This document shows, piece by piece, positions 1 to 8,100 of a stretch of DNA of 64,000 bases (position 1 is the stretch's first letter; each line of letters begins with the position of its first letter). The stretch lies in contig DEXE01000006.1 in assembly GCA_002363955.1 (NCBI GenBank), positions 62,001 through 126,000 on the forward strand, read 5' to 3'. The stretch comes from Methylophaga sp. UBA3192. Lineage in GTDB: Bacteria > Pseudomonadota > Gammaproteobacteria > Nitrosococcales > Methylophagaceae. The notes beneath the pieces are model-generated. The model was not told the DNA's origin, did not search any database, and saw only the letters and a list, made by a program, of their open reading frames with translations. Position numbers and translations under genes: made by a program.

Positions 1-909
1 CCTGAAGATGGGGACAACGTTCAGGCGTTGATGCAGCATGCTGATGTGGCAATGAATCATGCCAAGGAATTAGGACGTAACAATTACCAGTTTTTCTCAG
101 CAGAAATGAATGATTATCTGTATGAGCGTTTACAGATGGAACAGGATCTGCGCCAAGCATTGGAACGTAATGAGTTTCTGCTGTTTTACCAACCGCAGAT
201 TGATGTGCAAACGAAGCAGATCATAGGGTTTGAAGCCTTGCTGCGTTGGTTGCATCCAATAAAAGGTCTGTTGGGTCCGTTAGTATTTATAGACGTGGCT
301 GAAAAGACCGGTTTGATTATTGCTATTGGTGAGTGGGTGTTAAATCAGGCCTGTTTGCAAACCCGGGGATGGCAGCAACAATTTGATGTTCAATGGCGTG
401 TTTCGGTGAATTTGTCTGCTATGCAGTTTAATCAGCAGTTACTTCTGGAGCAGGTTGGACAAAGTCTCAATAATTCAGGGTTGCCAGCAGCCTCTCTTGA
501 ATTGGAAATAACTGAAACGGCGATGCTTAAAGATGTGATGGAGACAATCCCATTATTAAACGCATTAAAAGCAATGGGGGTAGGGCTGGCCATTGATGAT
601 TTCGGAACCGGTTATTCTTCATTGAGCTACCTGAAAAACTTTCCGATTAATACCTTGAAAATTGATAAAAGCTTTGTTGATGAAATCGTTGACAATCCCA
701 AAGATGCGGCGATTGCCCGAACTATTGTCCAGCTTGCAGATAATCTAGGTTTGAGAACCATTGCAGAAGGGGTTGAAAGCATTGCGCAGGTAGATATGCT
801 TACTACAATGGGGTGCAAAGAGTTACAAGGTTATTATTACAGTAAACCACTTCCTGCGGGTGAAATAGAACGCTTATTAGAAAATGGTCAGGGCCTGCAA
901 AATCTTTAG
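1..909 (+). CDS. GGDEF/EAL-domain protein, C-terminal part (5' end outside window)
   Basis: The frame is open from base 1, so this is the C-terminal 302 residues of a longer protein. The first ~25 residues match the end of a GGDEF domain (ADVAMNHAKELGRN). A complete EAL c-di-GMP phosphodiesterase domain follows, with EALLRW at nt 232-249, the DDFGTGYSSLSYL metal/loop-6 motif at about nt 595-633, TIAEGVES near nt 760 and QGYYYSKPL near the end. All usual catalytic signatures are present, so hydrolysis of c-di-GMP is likely; whether the GGDEF part is active cannot be seen. Its stop overlaps the convergent ectR stop by four bases. No ectoine-related role is implied. Confidence 0.9.
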   Translation, partial: PEDGDNVQALMQHADVAMNHAKELGRNNYQFFSAEMNDYLYERLQMEQDLRQALERNEFLLFYQPQIDVQTKQIIGFEALLRWLHPIKGLLGPLVFIDVAEKTGLIIAIGEWVLNQACLQTRGWQQQFDVQWRVSVNLSAMQFNQQLLLEQVGQSLNNSGLPAASLELEITETAMLKDVMETIPLLNALKAMGVGLAIDDFGTGYSSLSYLKNFPINTLKIDKSFVDEIVDNPKDAAIARTIVQLADNLGLRTIAEGVESIAQVDMLTTMGCKELQGYYYSKPLPAGEIERLLENGQGLQNL

Positions 910-1496
910 CGACGCCTGGTCGGTATTTTGACGACATCTTGCTCATCCCCATAACGATCCAACATACCAATGTCCAGAACGGGTGATGCATCAATATGCT
1001 GAGCATCCATCATTTGTGCTACACGCTTTAAGGCAGACATGATCATAGCCTGTTCCCATTCATCCAGTTTACTGAATTCCCGGGTAAAACGATCCTGCAA
1101 TGGAATTGGTGCACTTTTAAGTGTCTCGGTAGCAGATTCGGTCAGATAGGCATGTACTTTACGTTTATCTGTTTGTGAGCGTTGACGATACACCAGACCA
1201 CGTTTTTCCAGGCGGTCCAGAATGGTAGTTACCGTAGCCTGGCTTAAACTCATTTCCTGAGCCAGTTCGCCGATGGTGACTTGCCCTTTATCTCGCAGGG
1301 TTTGTAACAAGAGAATCTGTGGTGCCGTCAGCCCGGTGGTTTTGGCCAGATATTTAGAATGTAGATCGGTAGCGCGGATAACACGGCGTAACGCAATAAG
1401 CACTTCTTCAATGTGATTCAACAGGTGTTCCCTTTGCTCTTTGTCTAGTCCAAGCGCGTCGATAGTCTCGGTATTAATTTGGATTGAATTCAGCAT
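906..1496 (-). CDS. ectR: EctR, MarR-family repressor of the ectoine operon
   Basis: This 196-residue MarR-type winged-helix protein has its helix-turn-helix at about residues 70-115 (ITIGELAQEMSLSQATVTTILDRLEKRGLV-like, followed by the wing RQRSQTDKRKVH). The start ATG has a GGGAGA ribosome site just upstream. It is divergent from ectABC-ask, the position occupied by the EctR repressor in halotolerant methylotrophs, where it represses ectA transcription and its own. It is longer than a generic MarR protein (~150 aa), with N- and C-terminal extensions. The assignment rests on family, position and the EctR-like operator at 1631-1648. Confidence 0.88.
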   Translation of the reverse strand: MLNSIQINTETIDALGLDKEQREHLLNHIEEVLIALRRVIRATDLHSKYLAKTTGLTAPQILLLQTLRDKGQVTIGELAQEMSLSQATVTTILDRLEKRGLVYRQRSQTDKRKVHAYLTESATETLKSAPIPLQDRFTREFSKLDEWEQAMIMSALKRVAQMMDAQHIDASPVLDIGMLDRYGDEQDVVKIPTRRR

Positions 1497-1777
1497 ATTC
1501 TCCCACGTTTTTTTACAAATGGTTCAACTTGGGGCAGACCTCTTTTCAAACACAATCCGGTTTAAACTACATCCCATTTTAACGTTATCAAACTAAATTG
1601 TGCGACATTGTGTGGTCTGGACTTTTAATTTGTTTAGTGTACTATATATTTAGATTCTGTCATCTGCAAGTCATAAATGTATGATTATATTGATTAATGA
1701 AAAATGTAATGGCAATTTCTATTTTTTATAAGCACATTTAGTGCTTAGTGTAATAAACATTAGAGTTGATTATAAAT
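1497..1777. promoter_or_regulatory. ectR-ectA divergent intergenic region
   Basis: This 281-base AT-rich region carries the promoters of ectR (leftward) and the ectoine operon (rightward). It contains the EctR-like operator listed separately. A possible ectA promoter pairs CTGGAC (1617-1622) with TACTAT (1640-1645) at 17-base spacing, which would put the operator over the -10 element. The promoter is tentative; a second start nearer ectA is possible in the very AT-rich 1680-1740 stretch. Confidence 0.5.
1631..1648 (+). promoter_or_regulatory. EctR operator
   Basis: TGTTTAGT-GT-ACTATATA is a pseudopalindrome of two 8-bp half-sites with a 2-bp spacer. From memory, it differs at one base from the EctR1 footprint described in the methanotroph Methylomicrobium alcaliphilum (TATTTAGT-GT-ACTATATA). 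It lies in the ectR-ectA intergenic region at the expected place. Repression of ectA, and possibly ectR, from this site is inferred. Confidence 0.8.
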
Positions 1778-2293
1778 ATGACCCAAACCAAACCCGCACC
1801 CTTACCTATAGAGTTGATGCAACCAACGGCAGAGTTGGGTGCAGCTGTGCATAAACTCATTTCAGCGTGCCCCCCTTTAGATACCAACTCAATGTATTGC
1901 AACTTACTGCAAAGCAGTCATTTTGCAGAAACAGCCGTTGCGGCTGTTCTTGACAATGAATTAGTCGGTTTTATTTCCGGTTATCGCATTCCTAAACGCC
2001 CTGAAACACTGTTTGTGTGGCAGGTAGCCGTTGGCGAAAAAGCCCGAGGTCAGGGGCTTGCCGGAAGAATGTTAAAAGCGATTCTTTCGCGAGAACAAAA
2101 CCGCGATATAAAAAGAATTGAAACAACAATAACCCCGGATAACAAAGCATCATGGGCGTTATTTGAGAGTCTGGCTCGTAAGCTGGATACCGAAATAAGC
2201 AGTAGTGTTATGTTTGATCGTCATCAGCATTTTGCCAATCAACACGATACTGAAATGTTAGTCAAAGTTGGCCCATTCAAGCCAATTGCCTAA
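1778..2293 (+). CDS. ectA: L-2,4-diaminobutyrate N-acetyltransferase EctA
   Basis: EctA acetylates 2,4-diaminobutyrate to N-gamma-acetyl-DABA, the second step of ectoine synthesis in the cytoplasm. The 171-residue protein is a GNAT acetyltransferase, with the acetyl-CoA binding motif VAVGEKARGQGLAGRML at about residues 86-102 and the EctA-typical N-terminus (ELGAAVHKLI...NSMYCNLLQSSHF). I chose the ATG at 1778 over an in-frame TTG 12 bases upstream; an AGAG lies 12 bases before the ATG. It is the first gene of ectA-ectB-ectC-ask, all on one strand and under the EctR operator. Confidence 0.95.
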   Translation: MTQTKPAPLPIELMQPTAELGAAVHKLISACPPLDTNSMYCNLLQSSHFAETAVAAVLDNELVGFISGYRIPKRPETLFVWQVAVGEKARGQGLAGRMLKAILSREQNRDIKRIETTITPDNKASWALFESLARKLDTEISSSVMFDRHQHFANQHDTEMLVKVGPFKPIA

Positions 2294-2348
2294 CCCATAA
2301 TGAATTCAGGTCAGCAATGACCAAAATTTCCACAGGAGAGAAAAGCGA

Positions 2349-3710
2349 ATGAAAATTTTTGAAGAGATCGAATCAGAAGTGCGTTCATATGCCCGCGCGT
2401 TCCCTCGTTTATTTGACAAGGCACAAGGCGAGTTGATTTACGATGATGACGGCAATGAATATATAGACTTTCTGGCCGGTGCCGGTTCGCTGAATTATGG
2501 TCACAATCATCCGTTATTTAAAGAGAAACTGATCGAATACATTCAACGTGATGGTATTACTCAAGGCCTGGATTTACACACTCGTGCCAAGGGTGAGTTT
2601 TTAGAAAGTTTTAACGAGAATATTCTAAAACCCCGTGACCTTGATTACATCGTCATGTTTACCGGTCCAACCGGAACCAATGCCGTTGAAGCGGCATTAA
2701 AAATTGCCCGTAAAAAAACCGGTCGTGAAAATATTATCTCTTTCACTAATGGCTGGCATGGTCAAACCCTTGGGGCATTATCGGTGACGGGTAATTCAAC
2801 CCATCGTGGTGGTGCAGGTATCGCTTTACACGGTTCAACCCGTATTCCTTATGATGGCTATCTTGGTGATGATGTAGATACCACCAACCTGCTCGACAAG
2901 ATGTTATCGGATTCCAGCAGTGGTGTTGATAAGCCCGCTGCGGTAATTGTTGAAACTGTACAGGGTGAGGGTGGAATTAACGCTGCTTCAATGACATGGT
3001 TACAAAGTCTTTCAGAAATCTGCAAGCGCCATGAGGTATTGCTGATTGTTGATGATATTCAGGCTGGCTGTGGGCGTACTGGTACGTTCTTCAGTTTTGA
3101 AGAAGCGGGTATTTACCCGGACATTGTCACCTTATCGAAATCATTGAGTGGTTATGGACTGCCATTCGCTGTAGTACTGATGAAACCGGAAGTTGATCAA
3201 TGGTCTCCGGGTGAGCATAACGGTACATTCCGTGGTAATAATCACGCATTTGTCACTGCTAAAGCCGCGCTGGACTATTTCTGGAAAGACGATAAATTTG
3301 CCAAAGAAGTACAACGTAAAGGTCAATATATTGCTGATCGTGTTGATGCTATTGTGACCAGATATGGCGAAGGTAACTTCAACTCACATGGTCGGGGCAT
3401 GTTCCGTGGCATCAACTGCGTCAGCGGCGAATTAGCGGGTCAAATCACCCGTAAATGTTTCCAGAACGGTTTGATTATCGAAACCAGTGGTGCCGATGAT
3501 CATGTGGTGAAATTTCTCTGTCCACTGACAATTACCGATGAAAACCTGAAAAAAGGTATCGATATTCTGGAGAAAGCCATTAAGGAAGTGTGTGATAAGG
3601 CAGATAGTATTCCGGAAGAAAAAGACTTTTTTGAAGGTGATTACTCAGTGAGTGACGAAGCCAGTAAATCCGATACGTTTGAAGCGGCCGATAACAAAGC
3701 AGCAAGTTAA
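2349..3710 (+). CDS. ectB: L-2,4-diaminobutyrate transaminase EctB
   Basis: EctB transfers an amino group from glutamate to aspartate-semialdehyde, giving 2,4-diaminobutyrate, the first committed ectoine step. It is a class III PLP aminotransferase with ETVQGEGGINAAS, the cofactor-site DDIQAGCGRTG, and the Schiff-base lysine in TLSKSLSGYG at about residue 264. A strong AGGAGAG ribosome site precedes ATG 2349. The 453 residues exceed the usual ~420-430; the last ~35 residues are an acidic, serine-rich tail (EEKDFFEGDYSVSDEAS) after the aminotransferase fold, perhaps a halophilic trait. It lies 55 bases after ectA. Confidence 0.96.
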   Translation: MKIFEEIESEVRSYARAFPRLFDKAQGELIYDDDGNEYIDFLAGAGSLNYGHNHPLFKEKLIEYIQRDGITQGLDLHTRAKGEFLESFNENILKPRDLDYIVMFTGPTGTNAVEAALKIARKKTGRENIISFTNGWHGQTLGALSVTGNSTHRGGAGIALHGSTRIPYDGYLGDDVDTTNLLDKMLSDSSSGVDKPAAVIVETVQGEGGINAASMTWLQSLSEICKRHEVLLIVDDIQAGCGRTGTFFSFEEAGIYPDIVTLSKSLSGYGLPFAVVLMKPEVDQWSPGEHNGTFRGNNHAFVTAKAALDYFWKDDKFAKEVQRKGQYIADRVDAIVTRYGEGNFNSHGRGMFRGINCVSGELAGQITRKCFQNGLIIETSGADDHVVKFLCPLTITDENLKKGIDILEKAIKEVCDKADSIPEEKDFFEGDYSVSDEASKSDTFEAADNKAAS

Positions 3711-3739
3711 TCAACCGGGATCTACTTATCTTTCTAATT

Positions 3740-3763
3740 CGGTGACTGATCTTTCGGTCACCG
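3740..3763 (+). other. Hairpin between ectB and ectC
   Basis: CGGTGAC and GTCACCG form a 7-bp stem around a 10-base loop in the 84-base ectB-ectC gap. No U-run follows, so it is more likely an mRNA stabilising or processing element than a terminator. Function inferred only. Confidence 0.45.
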
Positions 3764-3794
3764 GACTTTACAAGTAATTAACAGAGGACAAGCC

Positions 3795-4199
3795 ATGATT
3801 GTCAGACAACTACAAGAAGCACAACAAACCTCTCGTCGTATCGTTTCGCCGGATGGTAATTGGGAAAGCACCCGTATGTTATTGAAAGATGACAATATGG
3901 GGTACTCATTCCATATCACTACAATTTATGCCGGTGCCGATTTCCGTATGCATTATCAGAATCATCTGGAATCAGTGTATTGCATCAGTGGCGAAGGTGA
4001 AGTGGAAACACTGGATGACGGCAAAGTCTACAAAATCACACCGGGAACCTTATACAACCTGGATAAACATGATCGCCATATCCTGCGTGCATTTAAAGAA
4101 CTTCACCTTGCCTGCGTATTCAACCCACCTTTGAATGGTAAAGAAGTTCACAACGCTGAAGGTGCCTATGAACTAGACGCTGAAGCAGTAACTGAATAA
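3795..4199 (+). CDS. ectC: Ectoine synthase EctC
   Basis: EctC cyclises N-gamma-acetyl-DABA to ectoine. This is a 134-residue cupin, the usual family length, starting MIVRQLQEA and preceded by AGAGGACA. Metal ligands equivalent to those of characterised EctC proteins are visible: Glu59 (NHLESVY), Tyr87 (GTLYNLD) and His95 (KHDRHIL). No ectD hydroxylase gene follows, so this locus makes ectoine and not hydroxyectoine. Confidence 0.97.
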   Translation: MIVRQLQEAQQTSRRIVSPDGNWESTRMLLKDDNMGYSFHITTIYAGADFRMHYQNHLESVYCISGEGEVETLDDGKVYKITPGTLYNLDKHDRHILRAFKELHLACVFNPPLNGKEVHNAEGAYELDAEAVTE

Positions 4200-4215
4200 C
4201 AGGCAATGCAGCCTT

Positions 4216-4231
4216 TCCGGTTTGGTCCGGA
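4216..4231 (+). other. Small hairpin between ectC and ask
   Basis: TCCGG and CCGGA form a 5-bp stem with a 6-base loop in the 58-base ectC-ask gap. There is no T-tract. It may modulate ask expression relative to ectABC; this is inference. Confidence 0.35.
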
Positions 4232-4257
4232 GTACAACGAATTAACAGAGAGTAGAT

Positions 4258-5700
4258 ATGCAATTTCATACGGTAGAAAAAATAGGCGGCACCTCAATGA
4301 GCGACTATGTCGCGGTGCGCGACAATATTATTCTGAAACCGGTTCATAACGAGTCAATTTACAATCGTGTATTTGTTGTTTCAGCATACGGTGGTATCAC
4401 CAATCTGCTACTTGAGCATAAGAAAAACGGGACAGCAGGCGTGTATGCTGAATTTGCCAATAGTCTGAATGATGACAGTTGGCAAGAAGCGATGGAAAAG
4501 CTCAAGCAGGAGATTTTTTCCATCAACCAGCAATTGTTTAAAGATAAAAAAACATTGAAGCAGGCTAATGAGTTTATTGGCGAACGGCTTGAAGATGCAG
4601 AACGTGTTTTGGCCGATTTACAACGTCTTTGCCAGCATGGTCATTTTGCGCTGGATATGCATTTGGCTACGGTACGTGAAATGCTGGCCAGTATCGGCGA
4701 AGCGCACAGTGCCTGGAATACAGCCACCTTATTGAAAAAAGACAAGATCAACGCCCGTTATGTGGATTTGACCGGCTGGCAGACTGACAAACACATGAAG
4801 CTGGATGAGCGTATTGATAAGGCGTTTGCCAAAATTGACCTCAGTAAAGAGTTACCCATTGTCACCGGTTATGCCCACAGCGATGATGGTTTGATGTCTA
4901 CCTTTGATCGTGGTTACAGCGAAATGACGTTCAGTCGTATTGCCGTATTAACCAATGCCAACGAAGCGATTATTCATAAAGAGTTTCATCTGAGCAGTGC
5001 TGATCCACGACTGGTCGGCGAAGATAATGCGGTACCGATTGGCCGAACTAATTATGATGTCGCAGATCAGCTGGCCAATCTTGGTATGGAAGCCATTCAC
5101 CCTAAAGCAGCAAAAGGGTTGCGGCAGAATAATATTCCATTGAGGGTGCGCAATACCTTTGAACCGGAACACGCTGGTACCTTAATTACCGGTGACTACA
5201 TCAGCAGCAAGCCCTGCGTGGAAATTATCGCCGGTTGCAAACATGTCTATGCCTTTGAGCTGTTTGATCAGGATATGGCTGGTAATATTGATGTTTATGA
5301 CCGTGAAATCCTGGCACAGATCCGCAGAAATAAAGCACATATCATTTCCAAAGATATTAATGCCAATACCATCACGCATTATCTTTCAGCCAGTCTGAAG
5401 AATATCCGCCGGATCCGAGAGGCTTTACAGGAACAGTTCCCTGAAGCTGAAATCAATCAGCAGAAAGTAGCGATTGTTTCTGCCATTGGCAGTGATATGA
5501 AAATCCCTGGTATTCTGGCACGTACCGTCAGCGCATTGGCTGAGAAAAATATCAGCGTGCTGGCAATGCATCAGTCAATGCGTCAGGTGGATATGCAATT
5601 TATCATTGATGAAGACGACTATGCGGACGCTATCAAAAATCTGCACAGTTACTTAGTTGAAGTTCATGACCACGGAAGGGCGATTTGCCTTGCGTCATAA
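4258..5700 (+). CDS. ask: Ectoine-specific aspartate kinase
   Basis: This enzyme phosphorylates aspartate to feed aspartate-semialdehyde into ectoine synthesis. The 480-residue protein has the aspartokinase N-terminus VEKIGGTSM, the substrate motif TFDRGYSEMTF near residue 217, and C-terminal ACT domains (KVAIVSAIGSDM...PGILARTVSALAEKNISVLAMHQSMRQVDMQFIID). Ask_Ect paralogues linked to ectABC are known to be less feedback-inhibited than the biosynthetic enzyme. Position as the last gene of the ect operon supports this specialised role. A strong bidirectional terminator follows about 200 bases later. Confidence 0.95.
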   Translation: MQFHTVEKIGGTSMSDYVAVRDNIILKPVHNESIYNRVFVVSAYGGITNLLLEHKKNGTAGVYAEFANSLNDDSWQEAMEKLKQEIFSINQQLFKDKKTLKQANEFIGERLEDAERVLADLQRLCQHGHFALDMHLATVREMLASIGEAHSAWNTATLLKKDKINARYVDLTGWQTDKHMKLDERIDKAFAKIDLSKELPIVTGYAHSDDGLMSTFDRGYSEMTFSRIAVLTNANEAIIHKEFHLSSADPRLVGEDNAVPIGRTNYDVADQLANLGMEAIHPKAAKGLRQNNIPLRVRNTFEPEHAGTLITGDYISSKPCVEIIAGCKHVYAFELFDQDMAGNIDVYDREILAQIRRNKAHIISKDINANTITHYLSASLKNIRRIREALQEQFPEAEINQQKVAIVSAIGSDMKIPGILARTVSALAEKNISVLAMHQSMRQVDMQFIIDEDDYADAIKNLHSYLVEVHDHGRAICLAS

Positions 5701-5898
5701 ACACGTTATGCATGGGTGTTTGCTCAATACCGGCTCCACAGAACCGGAACTGCTGCAGGTAGCGCCTTAACTGAAATCGCCCACAGGGCAGTTATCAACA
5801 GAAGATGATGTATCAGAAGAGCCGGCTTTGTAACATTTGCAGAACCTTCTCAGGATAAAAGCTATTACAGCCCGGTGAAACGTCTGTCTGATTTAATC
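5701..5898. other. Non-coding stretch after ask
   Basis: About 200 bases separate ask from the terminator at 5899. The longest ATG frame (from 5709) is only about 20 codons and has no ribosome site. I see no RNA gene or repeat here; it is probably 3' untranslated sequence. Confidence 0.5.
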
Positions 5899-5920
5899 AA
5901 ACCCGCCGAAAGGCGGGTTT
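5899..5920. terminator. Bidirectional terminator, ask / chalcone-isomerase-like gene
   Basis: AAACCCGCC and GGCGGGTTT form a perfect 9-bp stem with a GAAA tetraloop, flanked by T-rich sequence on the right and A-rich sequence on the left. It lies between convergent ask and the gene at 5919-6455 and its right arm abuts that gene's stop, so it can serve both strands. Confidence 0.85.
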
Positions 5921-6455
5921 ATTGTTTTAGTCCTGCCAGCAAATCCTTTTTCATGCCTTTACTAAAGGGATCCTGTCCAAACCAGATATCAAAATAGACT
6001 TCCCCTAGTTTTGCATCGTCGCTCTGGCTCAGCTGCTGGCCATTTTTGAATAATATTAAACCTTCTGCTGAAGAATAGCGTATATCGAATCGATCTCCTG
6101 GTTCGGCTTGCTGATACCCGCTATTAAACTCCACCAATGCTGATTCAATTGATTCAAAGGTTGTTTGGTTTACATTACGTTTGAGCAATTCCACCGAGGA
6201 TTTTTGAAAATCCTCGGCATCAAAAGCGCGCTTATAAATAAACGAAAGTTGAACCATCTGGCTGGTGAGTTCACTATCTTCGCGACACTGTTCACGATAT
6301 AACGCGACATCGCCAAGATTAAACAACATGACTTTTATCGGTACCGCAGAACATTGTTGCAGGGTAGTATTATCCAGTTGAATCTTCGATTCAAAGCTAT
6401 TGGCACTGGCCAGCTGTAATGGCACCAACAAGCCCCATAAAACATGTTTTTTCAT
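5919..6455 (-). CDS. Secreted chalcone-isomerase-like protein
   Basis: The 178-residue protein has a signal peptide (KKHVLWGLLVPLQLASA) and a fold resembling bacterial chalcone-isomerase-like proteins: PIKVMLFNLGDVALYRE at the N-terminal strands and a C-terminal YFDIWFGQDPFSKGMKKDLLAG. These proteins are not flavonoid enzymes; members near CFA-synthase operons have no settled function and may bind fatty acids in the periplasm. The start codon overlaps the stop of the upstream lipoprotein gene, so the two are co-translated. It faces away from the lipid operon at 7168 and shares its divergent promoter region. Confidence 0.75.
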   Translation of the reverse strand: MKKHVLWGLLVPLQLASANSFESKIQLDNTTLQQCSAVPIKVMLFNLGDVALYREQCREDSELTSQMVQLSFIYKRAFDAEDFQKSSVELLKRNVNQTTFESIESALVEFNSGYQQAEPGDRFDIRYSSAEGLILFKNGQQLSQSDDAKLGEVYFDIWFGQDPFSKGMKKDLLAGLKQ

Positions 6456-7024
6456 AATTGATTCCGGATTTTTCTCAGTGAATAACCAATGATTGGCAGG
6501 TATTGATAAAAGCCATCCACACCATCCCAGAAATCCTGATGCAGAATGATTTTGCCATCTTCATCAAAGCGTAACTGGCTGATACCAATAGATTCGCTAT
6601 CGACTTTTTTTCCCATTACCGAAAACTGCATTCGCATCACCCAACGCACATAAATATCCTGTTTGCTAAGTGCGATATCTTCAATCTGCACTTCAAGATG
6701 ATCCACTTGGTGACCTGTCTGCTGCATGTAATCAATCAGCTCGTTTCTATCGGTGATGGTGCGAAAGGTGTCGTTAAAATAAAGGGTTTCGGCGTAGGTT
6801 TCGTTGATAATGGTTGCTACATCACCGTGTTGAACCTGATTAAATACTGCAATGAAACCTTTTACGGCTTCAGCTTCATTTATTGGTTTTGAACCCTCAA
6901 CAGAGATAGCTTTTCTATAATCATCTAAGTAGGCACTTTGCATGGTGTTCCCGCTACAGGCTGATAACAGAATAAAAAACGGCAATAACCACGATAATCT
7001 TGATTGAATAGCTTGTTTGAGCAT
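6452..7024 (-). CDS. SnoaL/NTF2-like lipoprotein
   Basis: This 190-residue protein has a lipoprotein signal: hydrophobic LSWLLPFFILLSAC, with the lipobox cysteine at about residue 23. An NTF2/SnoaL-type domain follows (KGFIAVFNQVQHGDVATIINETYAETLYFNDTFRTITDRNELIDYMQQT ... LRFDEDGKIILHQDFWDGVDGFYQYLP). Homologous small domains accompany CFA-synthase/FAD-oxidase operons in other gammaproteobacteria. The substrate is unknown; an outer-membrane-anchored lipid-binding or enzymatic role is inference. It is first in the leftward two-gene operon. Confidence 0.75.
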   Translation of the reverse strand: MLKQAIQSRLSWLLPFFILLSACSGNTMQSAYLDDYRKAISVEGSKPINEAEAVKGFIAVFNQVQHGDVATIINETYAETLYFNDTFRTITDRNELIDYMQQTGHQVDHLEVQIEDIALSKQDIYVRWVMRMQFSVMGKKVDSESIGISQLRFDEDGKIILHQDFWDGVDGFYQYLPIIGYSLRKIRNQL

Positions 7025-7085
7025 GGTGATATTTCCGTTTCACTATTTTCGTAGTTCATCAAAACGTATCACTTGTGAAAACGGG

Positions 7086-7113
7086 GTGAAGAGTATGTGC
7101 AGCTATTCTTCAC
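7086..7113. promoter_or_regulatory. Inverted repeat in the divergent lipid-operon promoter region
   Basis: GTGAAGAGTA and TATTCTTCAC (9 of 10 positions symmetric) are separated by 8 bases. The repeat lies between the leftward lipoprotein operon (start 7024) and the rightward desaturase operon (start 7168). It is a candidate operator for a dimeric regulator controlling both operons; the regulator is unknown. Confidence 0.5.
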
Positions 7114-7167
7114 ACGCAATTCACGCTTTGCTGATTAAGCTTGGCACCATCGAAAAAGAGACACTTC

Positions 7168-8100
7168 ATGAAATCAATTCGACAATGGTTTGACAATGGT
7201 GAAGCCGCCTATTCAGCAGAGTCTGTCGAGAGCGCTGAGGATGGTATTGACTGGTTGAGGGTTATTCCATTTCTGGTTTTACATCTGGCCTGTTTAGCTG
7301 TCTTTTTTGTTGGCATATCTGCTGTGGCCGTTCTCATGGCTGTGGCATTGTATTTGATAAGAATGTTTGCCATCACGGCGTTTTACCATCGGTATTTTGC
7401 GCATAAATCCTTTAAAACCACTCGACCGGTACAGTTTCTGTTTGCTTTGATCGGCGCAAGCGCCACCCAGCGGGGGCCTTTATGGTGGGCAGCTCATCAT
7501 CGGCAGCATCATCGGCATGCAGATCAACCTGCCGACCCGCATTCACCCAAGCAGGGTTTTTTCTGGAGTCACATGGGCTGGTTTCTCTCCGGCAAGCACT
7601 ATCAGGCCGATTACACGCTGGTCCCGGATTGGCAGCGTTTTTCAGAACTACGTTGGTTGGATCGTTATGATCTGGCTGTTCCGGTGTTATTGGCGTTAGC
7701 ATTATTTATTCTCGGTGTGCTGTTGGAGAAGTATTTCCCCGGTTCCGGAACCAGTGGCTGGCAAATGCTGGTGTGGGGATACTTTATTTCAACGGTTGTT
7801 CTGTTACATGCCACTTTACTGATCAACTCCATGGCGCACTGTCTGGGCAAAAAGCGCTATCAAACGGCTGATGAGAGTCGTAATAACCTATTTCTGGCAT
7901 TACTGACTCTGGGAGAGGGGTGGCACAATAATCATCATCATTATCCAGCATCAGCAAGACAGGGATTTTATTGGTGGGAAGTGGATATCAGTTATTACAT
8001 TTTGAAATTAATGCAAAAATCGGGACTTATCTGGGACGTACGCACAGTGCCACTCCACAAGCGTGAAAGTAAGAAAATCCTCCCTGAGGAAAGTGTATGA
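7168..8100 (+). CDS. Membrane fatty-acid desaturase (acyl-CoA delta-9 type)
   Basis: The 310-residue membrane di-iron desaturase carries the three histidine boxes: HRYFAH (residues 74-79), HHRQHH (110-115) and WHNNHHH (about 252-258). At least four hydrophobic helices are visible (around 40-75 and 165-220). The family inserts a double bond in acyl chains of acyl-CoA or phospholipids. I chose ATG 7168, preceded by AAGAGAC, over an upstream TTG. It heads a run of seven overlapping genes, and would supply the unsaturated substrate for the downstream CFA-type methyltransferases. The ATGA overlap with the next gene implies coupled translation. Confidence 0.9.
   Translation: MKSIRQWFDNGEAAYSAESVESAEDGIDWLRVIPFLVLHLACLAVFFVGISAVAVLMAVALYLIRMFAITAFYHRYFAHKSFKTTRPVQFLFALIGASATQRGPLWWAAHHRQHHRHADQPADPHSPKQGFFWSHMGWFLSGKHYQADYTLVPDWQRFSELRWLDRYDLAVPVLLALALFILGVLLEKYFPGSGTSGWQMLVWGYFISTVVLLHATLLINSMAHCLGKKRYQTADESRNNLFLALLTLGEGWHNNHHHYPASARQGFYWWEVDISYYILKLMQKSGLIWDVRTVPLHKRESKKILPEESV

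Noticed and set aside
5701..5898. Small gene after ask
   Set aside because: The longest ATG frame is about 20 codons without a ribosome site; treated as untranslated sequence.
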